This document shows positions 7,826 to 16,394 of a stretch of DNA of 64,000 nucleotides, piece by piece. Below the pieces are notes generated by a model, which was given only the letters and a program-made list of their open reading frames with translations, ran no database searches and was not told where the DNA came from. The stretch lies in NCBI GenBank assembly GCA_028284905.1, contig JANQQU010000030.1, forward strand, positions 62,001 to 126,000, read 5' to 3'. Both the position numbers and the translations under genes were made by a program. Position 1 is the first letter of the stretch. Every line of letters begins with the position of its first letter. This DNA is from Calditrichia bacterium (GTDB taxonomy: Bacteria; Calditrichota; Calditrichia; RBG-13-44-9; J075).

Positions 7826-9484
7826 TTATCGGCGAATACCAACGATCTCATAGCGATTATTTTCTGAATCCCACTCAATAAAAACATTCACTTCGCTGCT
7901 CCATCCGGTACCGTTAACTTTTTCCGATTGTAAAGAAAAACGCCATTGTGCGCTTTCGTTTTTATCCAGCGATGCCAGAGAGATGCAAGTTTCTTTTGTA
8001 GTGTTGGGGCTTTCAATACGCTTGCCATTTTTATAAACACTGTATTGATAATTTCGTTCTGCGTCCGTTAAACCGCTTCGTACTGCCAAATCCGAAAAGC
8101 AAAGTGATGCTCCCCCCTGCTCATTTTTCGCCAGATTGAATTTATCCAGAGAAGGCACCCGACTGAACCAATATTCCCCGACAATGCGCTGACGAGCGAC
8201 GAGGGTTTCGATTAAGTATTCAGCAGCTTCCGGATCGGAATATTGTCCGCTTTCCACCGCAGCACGAATTTGTCCCTCGGTAAAAGTCATTACCATTCTT
8301 GCGCCCCAAAATCCATCGGCGTTGGTAACATTGAGGAATGCCGGATTCGGCAAAATATACTTGTATTTTTGCGGATGAAATCCCTCCGTAGAAAAATTCC
8401 CAATCGCCGGATATTTGATTGCCGGTTTCCGTTCCCAGGGCCGTTTGTAGGCACCTAATGAGCCAATCGTTTTTGCAACTTGCTTCAAGTCTCCGGGGCC
8501 TTCCCGGCCAATTTCCGGCGGCATTGGTTCATCCCCCTGGCTGCCCAGGGTAGAGCCGAAATCGATCAGGTAATGGCGCATGTATCCTTCCGGGACAAAT
8601 ACATCAAGGGTATTATTATCCTTGGTATCATAATGATTTACCCAGGCCGCCATCACCCGTAATCCGCGCAGTTCGCGGCGATGCTCGTGGGGAATGACAT
8701 CATTGGCGTCATCTTTCCGCACACCACTGTAGCGGAACGAGCCCATCGGCTTGCCGGGCAGATATTTACTGGCAATTACCCGAATATGTCCGTTCGGCAA
8801 TTTTTGAATTCGGCTAAGAATATCATCCAGATCGGCCTGATTCATAAACCGCTTATTGCCCTGCTTATCGGTCAGTTTCACTTCATCACCCAGGCGAAGA
8901 ATTGACGGGTCGAAAGTAACCAGGTAATTCTCCGGCACATTATAGCCGGCGGCATGGAACAGCTTTGTCGAAACAGCTTCCGCGCCGGTGGACATTTCCG
9001 GAGAGCCGAGCGGGTCAAACTTGATCACGTATCTATCGCCCCGGCTGTCTTCAATCGAAAATCCCGGTGTTACGCCCTGCGCTTTGGCACGAAAGATTGC
9101 CCATTCGCCGTTGGTATCCGGCCCGTCGCTGCTGTTTGGGCCGCGGGTAATTTCTGCCAGAGACATTTCCTGAATGCTGTTGCGGTTTGTAAACCAGCTG
9201 GAATTATAGACCTCATCGAAGGCATCGATATTAAAAGCTTCCCGCGGTTTTCCGGCCATCCCCCGAAAATGCATGGATAGATCGAAAATGCGCTCCACCT
9301 GCATCGTTGCCAACTTATTGACATTATCCCCGGCAAGGTTCACTTCGCGGGATTCCGGAGCCGGTACCGGCCGTTGGTCATTCGGTGGGCGATCCGGTGC
9401 TACGAAGCGGGAGGAGCCGCAGGAGAACAAAAAGATTGAAAGCATCAGAAACATACTGCGTCGAAGAAAAAGAATATTATTCAT
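7826..9484 (-). CDS. Outer-membrane-type lipoprotein with an atypical kinase-like domain
   Basis: 552 residues with a lipobox (LFSC, Cys22), so exported and lipidated. Residues 145-315 carry the order of elements seen in HipA/PI3-4-kinase-like folds. These are YVIKF with a candidate ATP-binding Lys155, a helix with Glu169, an N-H-Y-D-T-K-D-N-N loop at 283-291 resembling the catalytic D-x(4)-N, and LIDFGS with a DFG-like Asp308. The C-terminal 130 residues look like a beta-rich domain. A kinase-like lipoprotein facing the periplasm or surface would be unusual, since ATP is absent there. It may be a pseudokinase or use another nucleotide. It lies 47 bases after the Omp85-like gene on the same strand, so the two are probably co-transcribed and act together at the outer membrane. 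No good ribosome binding site is visible. Confidence 0.72.
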   Translation of the reverse strand: MNNILFLRRSMFLMLSIFLFSCGSSRFVAPDRPPNDQRPVPAPESREVNLAGDNVNKLATMQVERIFDLSMHFRGMAGKPREAFNIDAFDEVYNSSWFTNRNSIQEMSLAEITRGPNSSDGPDTNGEWAIFRAKAQGVTPGFSIEDSRGDRYVIKFDPLGSPEMSTGAEAVSTKLFHAAGYNVPENYLVTFDPSILRLGDEVKLTDKQGNKRFMNQADLDDILSRIQKLPNGHIRVIASKYLPGKPMGSFRYSGVRKDDANDVIPHEHRRELRGLRVMAAWVNHYDTKDNNTLDVFVPEGYMRHYLIDFGSTLGSQGDEPMPPEIGREGPGDLKQVAKTIGSLGAYKRPWERKPAIKYPAIGNFSTEGFHPQKYKYILPNPAFLNVTNADGFWGARMVMTFTEGQIRAAVESGQYSDPEAAEYLIETLVARQRIVGEYWFSRVPSLDKFNLAKNEQGGASLCFSDLAVRSGLTDAERNYQYSVYKNGKRIESPNTTKETCISLASLDKNESAQWRFSLQSEKVNGTGWSSEVNVFIEWDSENNRYEIVGIRR

Positions 9485-9531
9485 AAAAGTATCTGTCTAT
9501 GTTAAAAAATTTACATTCCGGTTAAACAGCA

Positions 9532-10863
9532 TCAGTTTAAGTTGAAATAAATACGGAAACGCTCTTTACTGACGGCAAATTGCAATACTGCCTTTACATC
9601 ATCATCATTCCAAATGCGGATACCGCCGCCATAGCCAAAATTGAGCAGGTCCGTGGAAAAATCCTCGGTGATATTATTCGCGACATGACCGGCATCTACA
9701 AAGAAGAAACTGTCCATGCGATGCCAAAGCGGAATGCGGTATTCTGCCGATCCAATTGCCAGATCACGGTCCCTGAAGCGCCCCCGGTCAAAGCCGCGGA
9801 TCGTATCCCGATAACCCAGTTCACTGAGAAAATAAAAGGGAATCTGGTCGCCATCACTGCTCGGGCGGGTGGTTTCCGCTGCAACGCGCAGTGCCAGTAC
9901 CCGATTATGACCAAAGTGAATGTAGCGGGTAATATCAGCAGCCAATTTTCGGAAATTGAATGGGCCATCATCGGTATCCTGGAATAGCGTTCCGGAGAGT
10001 TTCATCTCATACCCGCGATTGGGATTGCCCCGGCGATTACGGGAATCATACATCAACCCACCGTGATATTGTATCACTTTCACCCGGGTTTGCAAACCGG
10101 GCACTTCCGAGCGGTTATAGAGCTCAAAAGTGGATGGCGATTCGCTATTACTACCGAAAATATTGTTTTGGTCCCAGCGAACGATTCCCTGAAGACTCAA
10201 TGCGGATGAGGCTTTAATATTCAAACCACCCTCGACAGTGCTATATTCGTGGGTAAAAAAGCTCTTCTCATTACGGACACTTTCCGGCCCCAGGCCAAAA
10301 AAGGATTCATCCGGTAACTTGCGATAACGCGCCCGTACATTGGTGTATACCGGCCCGCCCAGGCGGATATCCTCCCATTCGATCCGATACCGCTGGCGAC
10401 TGTTGATGCTACCGGTAACCGTTAATGTCAAGGCAGATTCCGGATTGAAGATGCCTTTCTGGGTGAGCTTTGCACCATAACCGGAGCGGTTGGAGAACTT
10501 CGGTGATAACCTCCGTTGCCCGTCGGCAGAAGTTACCAGCTCTTTCGCACGGGGGATCAGTTTCTCATCGTAGATATATCCGACAATGCCTTCCTGCGCC
10601 TTAAAGAACAGCACCAGCGGAAAACTGACGATTGTCGCCGGTAAAGAGACAATATGTTCCCAGGTTTTTTTGCTGCGATATTTTTTTCGATAAAACTCTG
10701 TGCTATCTGCTGCGTCTCCTTTATATTCCGGCTGAACTTCGGATTGCGCGAAGGCAGGAACAGTAAATAGCGTTGTCAGTATTAATAGAATCAGCGTGCC
10801 CCGGATCATCGAAGTGGAAATAAATGATAAGGAAGATCGCCGAGCATCATCGTTTAACATCAT
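9532..10863 (-). CDS. Omp85/BamA-TamA-like outer membrane beta-barrel without POTRA domains
   Basis: 443 residues from ATG 10863 (AAAGGAG five bases upstream; the longer reading from 10917 is not needed). A signal peptide ends near TVPAFAQS. The mature protein is short for Omp85 and has no obvious POTRA repeats. The C-terminal 300 residues alternate polar and hydrophobic residues as in a barrel. IRGFDRGRFRD is the Omp85 loop-6 (V/I)RGF signature, and the protein ends with an amphipathic strand (FRIYFNLN). It is probably an outer membrane translocation or lipid/protein insertion pore. The kinase-like lipoprotein gene follows in the same direction, suggesting a dedicated partner. Confidence 0.78.
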   Translation of the reverse strand: MMLNDDARRSSLSFISTSMIRGTLILLILTTLFTVPAFAQSEVQPEYKGDAADSTEFYRKKYRSKKTWEHIVSLPATIVSFPLVLFFKAQEGIVGYIYDEKLIPRAKELVTSADGQRRLSPKFSNRSGYGAKLTQKGIFNPESALTLTVTGSINSRQRYRIEWEDIRLGGPVYTNVRARYRKLPDESFFGLGPESVRNEKSFFTHEYSTVEGGLNIKASSALSLQGIVRWDQNNIFGSNSESPSTFELYNRSEVPGLQTRVKVIQYHGGLMYDSRNRRGNPNRGYEMKLSGTLFQDTDDGPFNFRKLAADITRYIHFGHNRVLALRVAAETTRPSSDGDQIPFYFLSELGYRDTIRGFDRGRFRDRDLAIGSAEYRIPLWHRMDSFFFVDAGHVANNITEDFSTDLLNFGYGGGIRIWNDDDVKAVLQFAVSKERFRIYFNLN

Positions 10864-10963
10864 AGAGACTCCTTTGGTGGCAGATAGCGACTGTGAAGAT
10901 CGGCTAAAAATAAACACGGATTGTAAAAAAACAAAAGAATTACTGCAACTTATGGAGCGCTTA

Positions 10964-11431
10964 ATGAGTGAGATAAAGAGAATTGCCGATCAATTGACCC
11001 GTGCGATGGAAAAGGACGCCTGGCATGGCGACTCCCTCTTACCTTTATTAAAAAATATTAAAGCAGCAGAAGCCCTGGCAAAACCCCTGGAAAATGTTCA
11101 TAATATCTGGGAGCTTGTTTTACATATTCGTGGCTGGCAGGATGCAGTGCGCCGCCGCCTGGCAGGTACTGTAACAGAACTATCCGTTTCCGAAGACTGG
11201 CCGCCAATTGCTGACACCAGCGAAAAAGCCTGGAAGGCAACGGTAGAAAGACTCAGCGCCAGTTATCAAAGATTACGAGAGACAATCCTCGCCTTAAGTG
11301 ATAAGGATCTCGAGGCACCGGCCACCGGCAAAGGGTATCCGGTTTATATTATGCTTCATGGCTTAATTCAGCATAATGTCTATCATACCGGGCAAATAGC
11401 GATCCTTCGCAAAGAAATTCAAGCAAGCTAA
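10964..11431 (+). CDS. DinB/YfiT-family four-helix-bundle protein
   Basis: 155 residues from ATG 10964, with GGAG six bases upstream; an upstream in-frame extension would overlap the divergent Omp85-like gene and is not supported. His54 (ELVLHIRGW) and the His137/His141 pair (LIQHNVYHTGQI) are the three metal ligands of the DinB superfamily. Members are metal-dependent thiol transferases or DNA-damage-linked proteins of mostly unknown substrate. It is divergent from the Omp85-like gene, with about 100 bases between the two starts. Confidence 0.88.
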   Translation: MSEIKRIADQLTRAMEKDAWHGDSLLPLLKNIKAAEALAKPLENVHNIWELVLHIRGWQDAVRRRLAGTVTELSVSEDWPPIADTSEKAWKATVERLSASYQRLRETILALSDKDLEAPATGKGYPVYIMLHGLIQHNVYHTGQIAILRKEIQAS

Positions 11432-11460
11432 AAAGCCTTTAAAATTCATCCTTTTATCGC

Positions 11461-11483
11461 AGCCACCTCGGAGTAAGGTGGCT
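11461..11483 (+). terminator. Hairpin after dinB-like gene
   Basis: AGCCACCT-cggagta-AGGTGGCT gives a perfect eight-pair stem 30 bases after the stop codon. There is no T-tract, so termination is only possible. Confidence 0.4.
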
Positions 11484-11620
11484 ACGGTTGTGACAATCAA
11501 TCCTCTAATTTCTTTTCCCGCAAAATTATTCTTCTCGCAAAGATACTTTGCGCCGGCAAATTTTGATGCTTCGGGGGTTTTCGATATATTGAGTTACACG
11601 TAAATTCAAAGGAGAATGTA

Positions 11621-11974
11621 ATGGAAAAATTTGTGCCGATTATTGGCCGGGTATTACTGAGTTTAATATTTCTCACATCCGGTGTAGGTAAAATATTCAG
11701 CTTTGCCGGCACCCAGGGATACATGGAAGCGCATGGTATGCCGATGAGCGCAGTATTACTGGTCATCGCGATTATTTTAGAAATTGGTGGTGCCCTGGCA
11801 ATTATGACCGGCTTTAAAATGCGAACCGGGATTTTAGCCCTGATCGTCTTCCTTATTCCCGCCACGGCAATTTTTCACTCCAATCTGGCGGACCAAACTC
11901 AGATGATTATGTTCATGAAAAACATTTCAATTTTAGGCGGTTTGCTGGTGCTTTATGGCCATAGCACTGATTAA
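11621..11974 (+). CDS. DoxX-family integral membrane protein
   Basis: 117 residues with four predicted membrane helices (about 5-22, 45-65, 70-88, 95-113). The first helix ends in LTSGVGKIFSF, the usual DoxX/DoxD signature of small membrane proteins linked to quinone or thiosulfate redox and oxidative stress. AAAGGAG stands six bases before the ATG. It is a single-gene unit, followed by a convergent bidirectional hairpin. Its specific role is unknown. Confidence 0.88.
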   Translation: MEKFVPIIGRVLLSLIFLTSGVGKIFSFAGTQGYMEAHGMPMSAVLLVIAIILEIGGALAIMTGFKMRTGILALIVFLIPATAIFHSNLADQTQMIMFMKNISILGGLLVLYGHSTD

Positions 11975-12100
11975 GGAAAACAGCTTTAAGCAAAACCATG
12001 ATCCATATTTCTTGCTTCAAATAATAACAAACACTTTTGCGCAACGATGCTTTGTTATTATTTGAAGTTGCATCATCAGAGGAAGGGATACTTTCTTCGT

Positions 12101-12152
12101 TGATCGTTGATCGTTGTTCGTTCTTCGAGGAACGGAGAACGATCAACGATCA
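12101..12152. terminator. Long inverted repeat between convergent genes
   Basis: A 23-base arm at 12101-12123 pairs with 12130-12152 with two mismatches across a six-base loop (TTCGAG). The left arm itself is made of TGATCGT-type heptamers. It lies between the DoxX gene and the convergent trans-sulfuration gene, fitting a bidirectional terminator. Confidence 0.7.
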
Positions 12153-12162
12153 CAGTTTGGTA

Positions 12163-13305
12163 TCAGGAAAGTGCCTGTTCCAAATCCGTAATAAGATCCT
12201 GCACGTCTTCGATGCCGACAGACAGGCGAATCAAATTTTTTGGTACGACGCTGTGTGGGCCTTCCACACTGGCGCGATGTTCAATTAAACTTTCCACGCC
12301 CCCCAGAGAAGTGGCCGGCGTAAATACCGTCGCCCGGGTAGCCACCTGCTGAGCATAAGCGGCGTCCCCTTTTACCAGTAAAGACATCATTCCCCCGAAA
12401 CCGTTGGTCATCTGTTTTTTCGCGATATGATGACCGGGATGGCTTTCCAGTCCCGGGTATAGCACTTTTTCGATTTTCGGATGATTTTCAAAATGCCGGG
12501 CGAGTTTCAGGGCATTTTCCGACGCTCTTTCAAATCGCAGGGAAAGCGTGCGCATCCCGCGCAGCAACAGCCAGGCTTCGAATGGTCCCTGAATGCCACC
12601 CACATACTTGCGAATCATTTTAATTTCTTCCCAGCGTTCGTTTTTCTCCCGGGTGACGACGATCCCGGCAGTTACATCGCTATGGCCATTGAGGTATTTC
12701 GTGGCGGAATGAAAAACTAAATCTGCCCCCAGTGAAATGGGTTGTGTCGTAATCGGCGTGGAGACAGTCGCATCAACCGCGAGAATGGCGCCGGCATTAT
12801 GCGCCGCTTCCGCAGATGCGGCAATGTCGATGACGTCCCAGGTGGGATTAACCGGCGATTCGATCCAGACGATCACTGTTTTCCCCGGACGTAACGCTTT
12901 CTCTAAGCCTTCCGGATCACTGGCATCGAATAAAGTTAAATCGATATTCCGTTTTCGGGAGATATAGCGAAGCCAGTCCTGCGCGCCATGATACATCACC
13001 GTCGGGGCGACAATATGCTCCCCGGCATTCACCGTCTCAAAAATCGCGGTGATACCGGCCATACCGGAAGCAAAAAGTTTTGCTTCTGCCCCCTTGTCCA
13101 GGGTCGCGGCCAGTTTTTCCACGGGATCAAACGTCGGGTTTTGGTAACGCCCGTAAATGTATTCCCCCATTAACTCATATTGGGCATTGCGGGCGAATGT
13201 GGTTGAGAAATGCAGCGGTGGCACAACAGCACCAGTGGTTGGCTCCGGCGCCTCTCCACCGTGTGCGAGTAAGGTTTCTGCAGAAAAATTTTTATCCTTA
13301 GCCAT
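12163..13305 (-). CDS. Cys/Met-metabolism PLP enzyme (cystathionine gamma-synthase/lyase type)
   Basis: 380 residues, full length for the family. ETLLAHGG at the N-terminus, YGRYQNPT at 51-58, FASGMAGITA near 78 and the PLP lysine K203 in HSATKYLNGHSD identify a fold-type I enzyme of the MetB/MetC/MetZ group. These catalyse gamma-elimination or gamma-replacement on homoserine esters or cystathionine. Which reaction applies cannot be decided from the sequence alone. GGAG lies about six bases before the ATG. It appears monocistronic, with hairpins on both sides, so housekeeping sulfur amino acid metabolism is the simplest role. Confidence 0.88.
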   Translation of the reverse strand: MAKDKNFSAETLLAHGGEAPEPTTGAVVPPLHFSTTFARNAQYELMGEYIYGRYQNPTFDPVEKLAATLDKGAEAKLFASGMAGITAIFETVNAGEHIVAPTVMYHGAQDWLRYISRKRNIDLTLFDASDPEGLEKALRPGKTVIVWIESPVNPTWDVIDIAASAEAAHNAGAILAVDATVSTPITTQPISLGADLVFHSATKYLNGHSDVTAGIVVTREKNERWEEIKMIRKYVGGIQGPFEAWLLLRGMRTLSLRFERASENALKLARHFENHPKIEKVLYPGLESHPGHHIAKKQMTNGFGGMMSLLVKGDAAYAQQVATRATVFTPATSLGGVESLIEHRASVEGPHSVVPKNLIRLSVGIEDVQDLITDLEQALS

Positions 13306-13376
13306 TGTCTCCTCCTTATGTCGTGAACGATTGGTAATATAGACGACATTTTTTCCGGAGGATGCAATGTTTAATC

Positions 13377-13487
13377 GGAATGTGGAATGTGGAATGTGGA
13401 ATGCGGAATGCGGAATGCGGAATGCGGAATGCGGAATTTAGGGTTCAGTGTTTTTCATTCCGAATTCGAAATTCCGCATTCCGCATT
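13377..13487. repeat. Heptamer tandem array with inverted tail
   Basis: Eight consecutive seven-base units (GGAATGT three times, then GGAATGC five times) run from 13377 to 13432 with a degenerate ninth. An 18-base stretch at 13470-13487 is the exact complement of 13421-13438, so the array can fold into a long hairpin. It separates two leftward genes and may terminate the upstream MacB-like permease transcript. There are no spacers, so it is not CRISPR. Confidence 0.85.
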
Positions 13488-13494
13488 TACCTAA

Positions 13495-15915
13495 TCATTC
13501 ATATCGTAAGGCATCAACAGGGTTCGATAACGCTACCTTAATCGCCTGATAGCTAATTGTTAGAAGCGCAATTCCCAGGGCGAGGGCGCCGGCTGAGAGA
13601 AATACCCAGGCGCCGATGTCAATCCGATAAGCGAAATTCCCCAGCCATTTATTCATCACCCAATACCCTAATGGCGCGGCAATCAGGAAAGCAATGAAAA
13701 CCAGGCGGGTGAACTCCCGAGAAATCAATAGAATTAATCCCGGCACAGAAGCACCAAGCACTTTTCGCACGCCGATCTCCTTGGTGCGATTTTCCGTGGT
13801 AAAGGAAGCCAAACCAAACAATCCCAAACAAGCAATGAAGATAGCCAGCAAAGTAAAGTATTGAATGATCAGGGAAAGACTTTCTTCCGAGCGATACAAT
13901 CTTTCCAGATTCTTATCGAGAAATTGAAAGCTTAAAGGCCACGCGGTGATGAACTGTCCCCAGGTTTCACGAATATGTGCCATTCCGGCATTAACATTTC
14001 CGGCATTGAGGCGAACTGCCATACGATGCCCGCCAAACCGAATTACCAGCGCTTTCAGACTTTCGTGGAGAGACTGATAATGGAAATCTTTCACCACTCC
14101 GACAACCTTTCCGGATTGCCGAATACTGCCATTTGTGCGAACCCGATCCAGCTTTTTCCCGAGCGCTGAGGATGCATCCCACCCAAACTCTTTAGCCGCG
14201 GCTTCGTTGATGAGAAACGCCTCTTCACTATCGGTGGGGAAATCCTTTGAAAACGTCCGGCCACTGACAAATTCCAAATCGAGCACCGCTTCAATATCAT
14301 GGGAAGCGGTCAGCATACCAATCCACATCGGTTTATCTGCAGACATTCCCTCCGGCACATAAGCATTGGCGATGCCGTCGGAAGTACCGGGGACACTGCC
14401 GCCGATGCGGCTAACGGCCTGAATACCGGGATGATTCAGTAATGCATTTTTCATCGGTTCATAGTTATTCAGGGCATCTCCGAACATGTCGATAAACACA
14501 ACCTGTTCCTTGTTTATGCCGAGGTCTTTGTTTTTCAGATAATCCAATTGGTTGTAAATAACGTTAATACTAATTAGCAAAAGCAGCGAAACTGTAAATT
14601 GAGAAACTACCAAAACCCAACGCAGGGATGACTTTCCTTTGGCAGGATTAGGGTTGCCGGAAACGATACCTTTTAACACCAAAATCGGACGAAATCCCGA
14701 AAGGAAAAAGGCCGGATAACTGCCGGCAATAACGCCCACGAACATTCCGATAAAAAGCATTCCGGATACGATTTGCCAGTCTTGCAAATAGAAAACGGCC
14801 AGAGATTTTCCGGTAAGTGAATTAAAGAGCGGCAGGGATAATTCAATCATCGCTATAGTTAAAATTAACGCACACATGCTGAGCAGGATGCTTTCCCCGA
14901 GAAATTGGCCGATCAGGGTCGAGCGATAGGCGCCAAGCACTTTCCGCATGCCAACTTCTTTCGCCCGGCTGGCAGAGCGGGCAGTCGCCAGGTTCATAAA
15001 ATTGATACAGGCGATCAGCAAAATCAGTATTGCAATGGCGGAAAAGATGTATACATAAACAATATTACCATTTGCAGCGACCTCTAAATAACGCTGGGAG
15101 TGTAAATGAATATCCGTTAGAGCTTGTAGTTCCAGGGACGATCCCTCCCGTACGGATTCCGGAAAATGCCGGTTAACAAAATCCGGTAGCTGCGCCGCAA
15201 TCGCTGCATTCCCGGAAGGGTCTTCCAGTAACAAGTAGGTCCAGGCAGATTGCCACACCCAATTATTTTCGTACCCGTCTCCCCCCCACCAGTTGCGCAG
15301 GGTTGCCAGAGAGGTAATGAAATCGAATTTAATATGGGAATTGGCAGGAATATCTTTTAGCACGGCTCCAACAGTGAGATCCAACTGATTATTAAATCGA
15401 ATTTGCTGCCCCAGCGGGTTTTCTTCACCAAAATATTTTTTTGCAGTTTTCGCTGTAATGACCACTTGATTCGGTGTTTTTAAAGCAGCCTGGTCGCCTT
15501 GCAGAAAATCGAAGCTGAAAATTTCAAAAAACGTCGAATCCGAAAACAAGAAATCTTTTTCAGCATAGGATTGAGTTCCTACCGATAATACCAGATCATT
15601 CCCCCAGGATGTCGGCCGGTAAAAGCGAACAACACTGCGAATCACTTCCGGATTTTCCACCTGGAGTACTCTCCCTACCGGAAAAGGCGATGTTGCCAGA
15701 TGCTCAACGTTATCGGTGCTGGTCCAGGTATCCACAACACGAATAATATTATCTGCCTTGCTATGAAATTTGTCATAACTGATCTCCTCCCGGACAAACA
15801 ATAGCATTAAAATACAGGCGGTCATACCAATGGATAATCCCAATAAGTTTATCCCGGTATATACTTTATGACGAATCAGATTTCGGAAAGCAATTTTAAG
15901 GTAATTGAAAAACAT
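13495..15915 (-). CDS. MacB/FtsX-type ABC transporter permease
   Basis: 806 residues from ATG 15915 (AGGAG six bases upstream). The layout is typical of the long FCB-type permeases: membrane helix at 20-40 (GINLLGLSIGMTACILMLLF), a MacB periplasmic core (50-240), three membrane helices with SRAKEVGMRKVLGA near 325, a second periplasmic domain (about 440-670), and a final FtsX block with NRTKEIGVRKVLGA near 690 and three more helices. The two matching VRKVLGA/MRKVLGA motifs mark the internal duplication. Such proteins work with a separate ATPase in mechanotransmission or export of lipoproteins and peptides; no ATPase gene is adjacent here. Confidence 0.88.
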   Translation of the reverse strand: MFFNYLKIAFRNLIRHKVYTGINLLGLSIGMTACILMLLFVREEISYDKFHSKADNIIRVVDTWTSTDNVEHLATSPFPVGRVLQVENPEVIRSVVRFYRPTSWGNDLVLSVGTQSYAEKDFLFSDSTFFEIFSFDFLQGDQAALKTPNQVVITAKTAKKYFGEENPLGQQIRFNNQLDLTVGAVLKDIPANSHIKFDFITSLATLRNWWGGDGYENNWVWQSAWTYLLLEDPSGNAAIAAQLPDFVNRHFPESVREGSSLELQALTDIHLHSQRYLEVAANGNIVYVYIFSAIAILILLIACINFMNLATARSASRAKEVGMRKVLGAYRSTLIGQFLGESILLSMCALILTIAMIELSLPLFNSLTGKSLAVFYLQDWQIVSGMLFIGMFVGVIAGSYPAFFLSGFRPILVLKGIVSGNPNPAKGKSSLRWVLVVSQFTVSLLLLISINVIYNQLDYLKNKDLGINKEQVVFIDMFGDALNNYEPMKNALLNHPGIQAVSRIGGSVPGTSDGIANAYVPEGMSADKPMWIGMLTASHDIEAVLDLEFVSGRTFSKDFPTDSEEAFLINEAAAKEFGWDASSALGKKLDRVRTNGSIRQSGKVVGVVKDFHYQSLHESLKALVIRFGGHRMAVRLNAGNVNAGMAHIRETWGQFITAWPLSFQFLDKNLERLYRSEESLSLIIQYFTLLAIFIACLGLFGLASFTTENRTKEIGVRKVLGASVPGLILLISREFTRLVFIAFLIAAPLGYWVMNKWLGNFAYRIDIGAWVFLSAGALALGIALLTISYQAIKVALSNPVDALRYE

Positions 15916-16394
15916 GGCGATCTCCTGCATAAAATTCGGATTTTAGCTGCTTTCTGTAATTCAATTACGATGCCAAGCCTTTAATCTGTTGTTATTAATA
16001 GGATTAGGCGGAAGCGAACATTGAGAGGCAGAGAATCATTGTTCGTGAATAATACACCGGGTGTGCGTTGGTGAACAATCCTGATTACCATTCGCACCAG
16101 AACTATAAAGCTGAAAAAGCAGATTTTTATCTGGAGAAAAATATTCCTCATTACCATTTCAATAACACGTCGTTATTAATAGAATAAGAAAATCTGGCCT
16201 CCCAAACCAAAAATCTTCCATTCAATATCATTAAAAACAGCATCTTACAAAATTTTTAAATTATGGTGCGATATTTGTTATTGCCAGGGAAGCAATTCCG
16301 AAAGCGTTTTCGGCATTCTTATCATTCAGCCTGCCGCTTTTGCTATCGCTGCAAACTGCCTGTTAAGATTTACTTTTATCGATAAGGGAAGCAG
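15916..16394. other. Divergent intergenic region with a 20-base direct repeat
   Basis: About 480 bases between the leftward permease and rightward glucanase genes. Two near-identical 20-base segments (15988-16007 and 16169-16188, 17 matches) share the core GTTATTAATAG. They could be regulator sites for the glucanase. No open frame or RNA was seen. Confidence 0.45.

Noticed and set aside
13377-13432. CRISPR-like appearance of the heptamer array
   Set aside because: Seven-base units in tandem without spacers; a hairpin-forming simple repeat fits better.
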